Shown here: one piece after another, positions 62,548 through 64,000 of the stretch
Numbering within the stretch: the stretch's first letter is position 1
How the letters are laid out: every line of letters begins with the position of its first letter
Source: Streptomyces sp. NBC_00433
GTDB lineage: Bacteria > Actinomycetota > Actinomycetes > Streptomycetales > Streptomycetaceae
Assembly: GCA_036015235.1 (NCBI GenBank)
Contig: CP107926.1
Coordinates: 7,360,001 to 7,424,000 of the forward strand
Length of the DNA stretch: 64,000 nucleotides
Direction of reading: 5' to 3'
Notes under the pieces: generated by a model
Seen by the model: only the letters and a program-made list of their open reading frames with translations
Databases searched by the model: none
Told to the model about the DNA's origin: nothing
Program-made: the position numbers and the translations under genes

Positions 62548-63678
62548 ATGACCACCGACACCGCGGGACGCGAGTTCTGGGACGCCGCAGCCGACCGATT
62601 CGACGACGAGCCCGACCACGGCCTGCGCGACCCGCGGGTCAGGGACGCCTGGGCGATAAGGCTGCGGTCCTGGCTGCCCGGCCGGCCGTCGGACGTGCTC
62701 GACCTCGGCTGCGGCACCGGGAGCCTCGCGCTGCTCGCCGCGACGGACGGCCACCGGGTGACCGCGGTCGACCTGTCGGAGAAGATGGTCGCGCAAGCGC
62801 GCGTGAAGCTCGCGGGCACCGGCGCCCGTGCCGTGGTCGGCGACGCGGCGCGGCCGCCGGTCGGCATCCGCCGCTTCGACGTGGTGCTGGTCCGCCACGT
62901 GCTGTGGATGCTGCCGGACCCGGCCGCCGTGCTCCGGCACTGGACGCGGCTGCTGCGGCCCGGCGGCAGGCTCGTGCTGATCGAGGGCCGCTGGGGCGCC
63001 GTCAGCCCGGTCGGCATCACCGCGGACGCCCTGGCCCGCCTGACCGCGGGCCTCGGCGGGTCCACCGCGATCCACCAGCTCGGCTCCGACCCCGCGCTGT
63101 GGGGCCGCGAGGTCGCCGACGAGCGGTACGCGGCGGTGGTCAGGCCCGCCCCGCCGCGACGGCACACCGAGATCGTCGACGTCCATCTGATCCTGCTGCG
63201 CGGGCGGGACGTCCTGCTCGCCCGCCGGGCCGGCACCGGATATGCCGACGGGCTGCTGCACGCGCCCTCGGGGCACCTGGAGGACGGCGAGGACGTCAGG
63301 GCCGGGATGATCAGGGAGGCCGCCGAGGAGATCGGCCTCGACCTGGCACCGCACGAGCTGGAGGCTGCGGTGGTGATGCAGCACCGCAGCCCCGGCGGCA
63401 GCCCCAGGATCGGCTGGTTCTTCACCGCCCGGCTCGCCGCGGGCGCCGAGCCGGTCAACCGCGAGCCGGACAAGTGCTCGGGCCTGGGCTGGTATCCACT
63501 GGACGACCTGCCGCACGACATGGTCGCCTACTGCCGCGCGGGCCTGGACGCCTACCGGGCGGGAGTGCCCTTCCTGACGCATCTGCACGAGAGCGGCGAC
63601 CGGATCGACTTCGACGCGGACGGACCGGACCGGGCCGTCCCCCTGGCGTCTCCGGTTGTGCCAGGATCCCCGATATGA
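62548..63678 (+). CDS. Methyltransferase-Nudix hydrolase fusion protein
   Basis: A 376-residue two-domain protein. Residues 1-200 are a class I SAM-dependent methyltransferase (FWDAAADRFDDEPDHGL, the SAM loop VLDLGCGTGSLALLAA, VTAVDLSEKMVAQAR, LRPGGRLVLIEGRWG). Residues about 207-340 are a Nudix hydrolase (VDVHLILLRGRDVLLARRAG) with a complete GX5EX7REUXEEXGU box beginning GHLEDGEDV. The open frame is continuous, with no sign of frameshift. Substrates are unknown; both could act on one nucleoside-type metabolite (inference). It overlaps the GntR gene by four bases. Confidence 0.9.
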   Translation: MTTDTAGREFWDAAADRFDDEPDHGLRDPRVRDAWAIRLRSWLPGRPSDVLDLGCGTGSLALLAATDGHRVTAVDLSEKMVAQARVKLAGTGARAVVGDAARPPVGIRRFDVVLVRHVLWMLPDPAAVLRHWTRLLRPGGRLVLIEGRWGAVSPVGITADALARLTAGLGGSTAIHQLGSDPALWGREVADERYAAVVRPAPPRRHTEIVDVHLILLRGRDVLLARRAGTGYADGLLHAPSGHLEDGEDVRAGMIREAAEEIGLDLAPHELEAAVVMQHRSPGGSPRIGWFFTARLAAGAEPVNREPDKCSGLGWYPLDDLPHDMVAYCRAGLDAYRAGVPFLTHLHESGDRIDFDADGPDRAVPLASPVVPGSPI

Positions 63679-64000
63679 CGCTGGAGATCACCATCGACGC
63701 GGCCTCGGCCGTCGCACCGTACGAGCAGGTGCGCGGCCAGATCGCGGAGGAGGCGCGCGAGGGGCGGCTCCCGGTCGGCTACAAGCTGCCCACCGTCCGG
63801 GGCCTCGCCGAGCAGTCGGGGCTCGCGGCCAACACCGTCGCCAAGGCCTACCGGGCACTTGAGGCGGACGGTGTGATCGAGACCCGCGGCCGGCACGGCA
63901 CCTTCGTGGCCGCCGCCGACGCCCGTGCCCGCGAGGTGGCCGCGGCCGCCACGGCGTATGTCGAGCGGAGCCGCCGCCTCGGCCTGGACCCCGCGGCGGC
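63675..64000 (+). CDS. GntR-family regulator (YtrA type), truncated by window end
   Basis: The first 108 residues of a winged-helix regulator: ITIDAASAVAPYEQVRGQIA, REGRLPVGYKLPTVRGLAEQ, then SGLAANTVAKAYRALEADGV and IETRGRHGTFV. The start of the effector region follows (YVERSRRLGLD) and resembles the short C-terminal domain of the YtrA subfamily. ATG 63675 overlaps the stop of the fusion gene, so it is co-translated and may regulate its own operon. Confidence 0.9.
   Translation, partial: MTLEITIDAASAVAPYEQVRGQIAEEAREGRLPVGYKLPTVRGLAEQSGLAANTVAKAYRALEADGVIETRGRHGTFVAAADARAREVAAAATAYVERSRRLGLDPAA

Overview
The window comes from a very GC-rich actinomycete chromosome, almost certainly Streptomyces or a close relative in the Streptomycetaceae. 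The evidence is extreme G/C at third codon positions, frequent GTG and TTG starts behind GGAGG-type ribosome sites, the actinobacterial 23S/5S sequences, and a gene order that from memory matches the S. coelicolor block running from about the tlyA-nadK-recN-pyrG region through scpAB-rluB-cmk-der to sflA, dnaE2 and a secreted lipase. It is mostly core chromosome; I see no biosynthetic cluster, prophage, integrated plasmid, tRNA or CRISPR array.

Layout. 1-3215: 3' part of an rRNA operon (23S without its 5' end, 5S, strong terminator). 3293-10084: a TPR protein with a huge Arg/Asp/Pro/Gly repeat domain, a DUF1015 protein, a HAD phosphatase whose stop codon lies in a small inverted-repeat element, and an iron-associated patch (siderophore-interacting protein, a 33-codon ORF in front of it, an iron box and the remnant of an ABC ATPase). 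10247-15075: operon of a histone-H1-like protein, a small protein, tlyA, nadK and recN. 15076-22339: repeat-rich spacer, a MraY-like membrane protein, a GT4 glycosyltransferase, a GH15 hydrolase, pyrG and a Nudix hydrolase; the division genes steA/steB expected between recN and pyrG are not present. 22340-25103: a 144-bp tandem repeat array and an AfsR-like STAND ATPase lacking an output domain. 25312-36499: ald, a ParA-type ATPase with a partner, scpA, scpB, rluB, a nucleotidyltransferase, tyrA, cmk, plsC and der, covering chromosome segregation, ribosome maturation and basic metabolism. 36512-45230: small lineage-specific proteins, an Rpf-like resuscitation factor, a glycosyltransferase, an I78 inhibitor, a PAP2 phosphatase, a drug exporter and a glutaryl-CoA-dehydrogenase-like enzyme. 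45231-56660: an MMPL transporter, the SepF paralogue SflA, a cysteine-tailed DUF5685 protein, two shortened luciferase-like proteins, a secreted S1 protease, a WYL regulator, and an ArsR/PPOX pair divergent from an MFS exporter. 56890-64000: an SOS box in front of dnaE2 and an apparently catalytically dead Y-family partner, a secreted lipase behind a perfect CRP-like palindrome, a methyltransferase-Nudix fusion and the start of a GntR regulator.

Many genes overlap by 1-20 bases (tlyA/nadK, scpA/scpB/rluB, cmk/plsC, dnaE2/imuB-like, fusion/GntR), so translational coupling is the rule. The least expected items are an orphan cysteine-type leader peptide (49781-49858, minus strand) with no sulfur gene behind it, the iron-box/33-aa ORF/ABC-remnant patch, the expandable RDDRP repeat protein next to the rRNA operon, and the repeat families at 15.2, 17.6, 22.5 and 36.9-37.3 kb.
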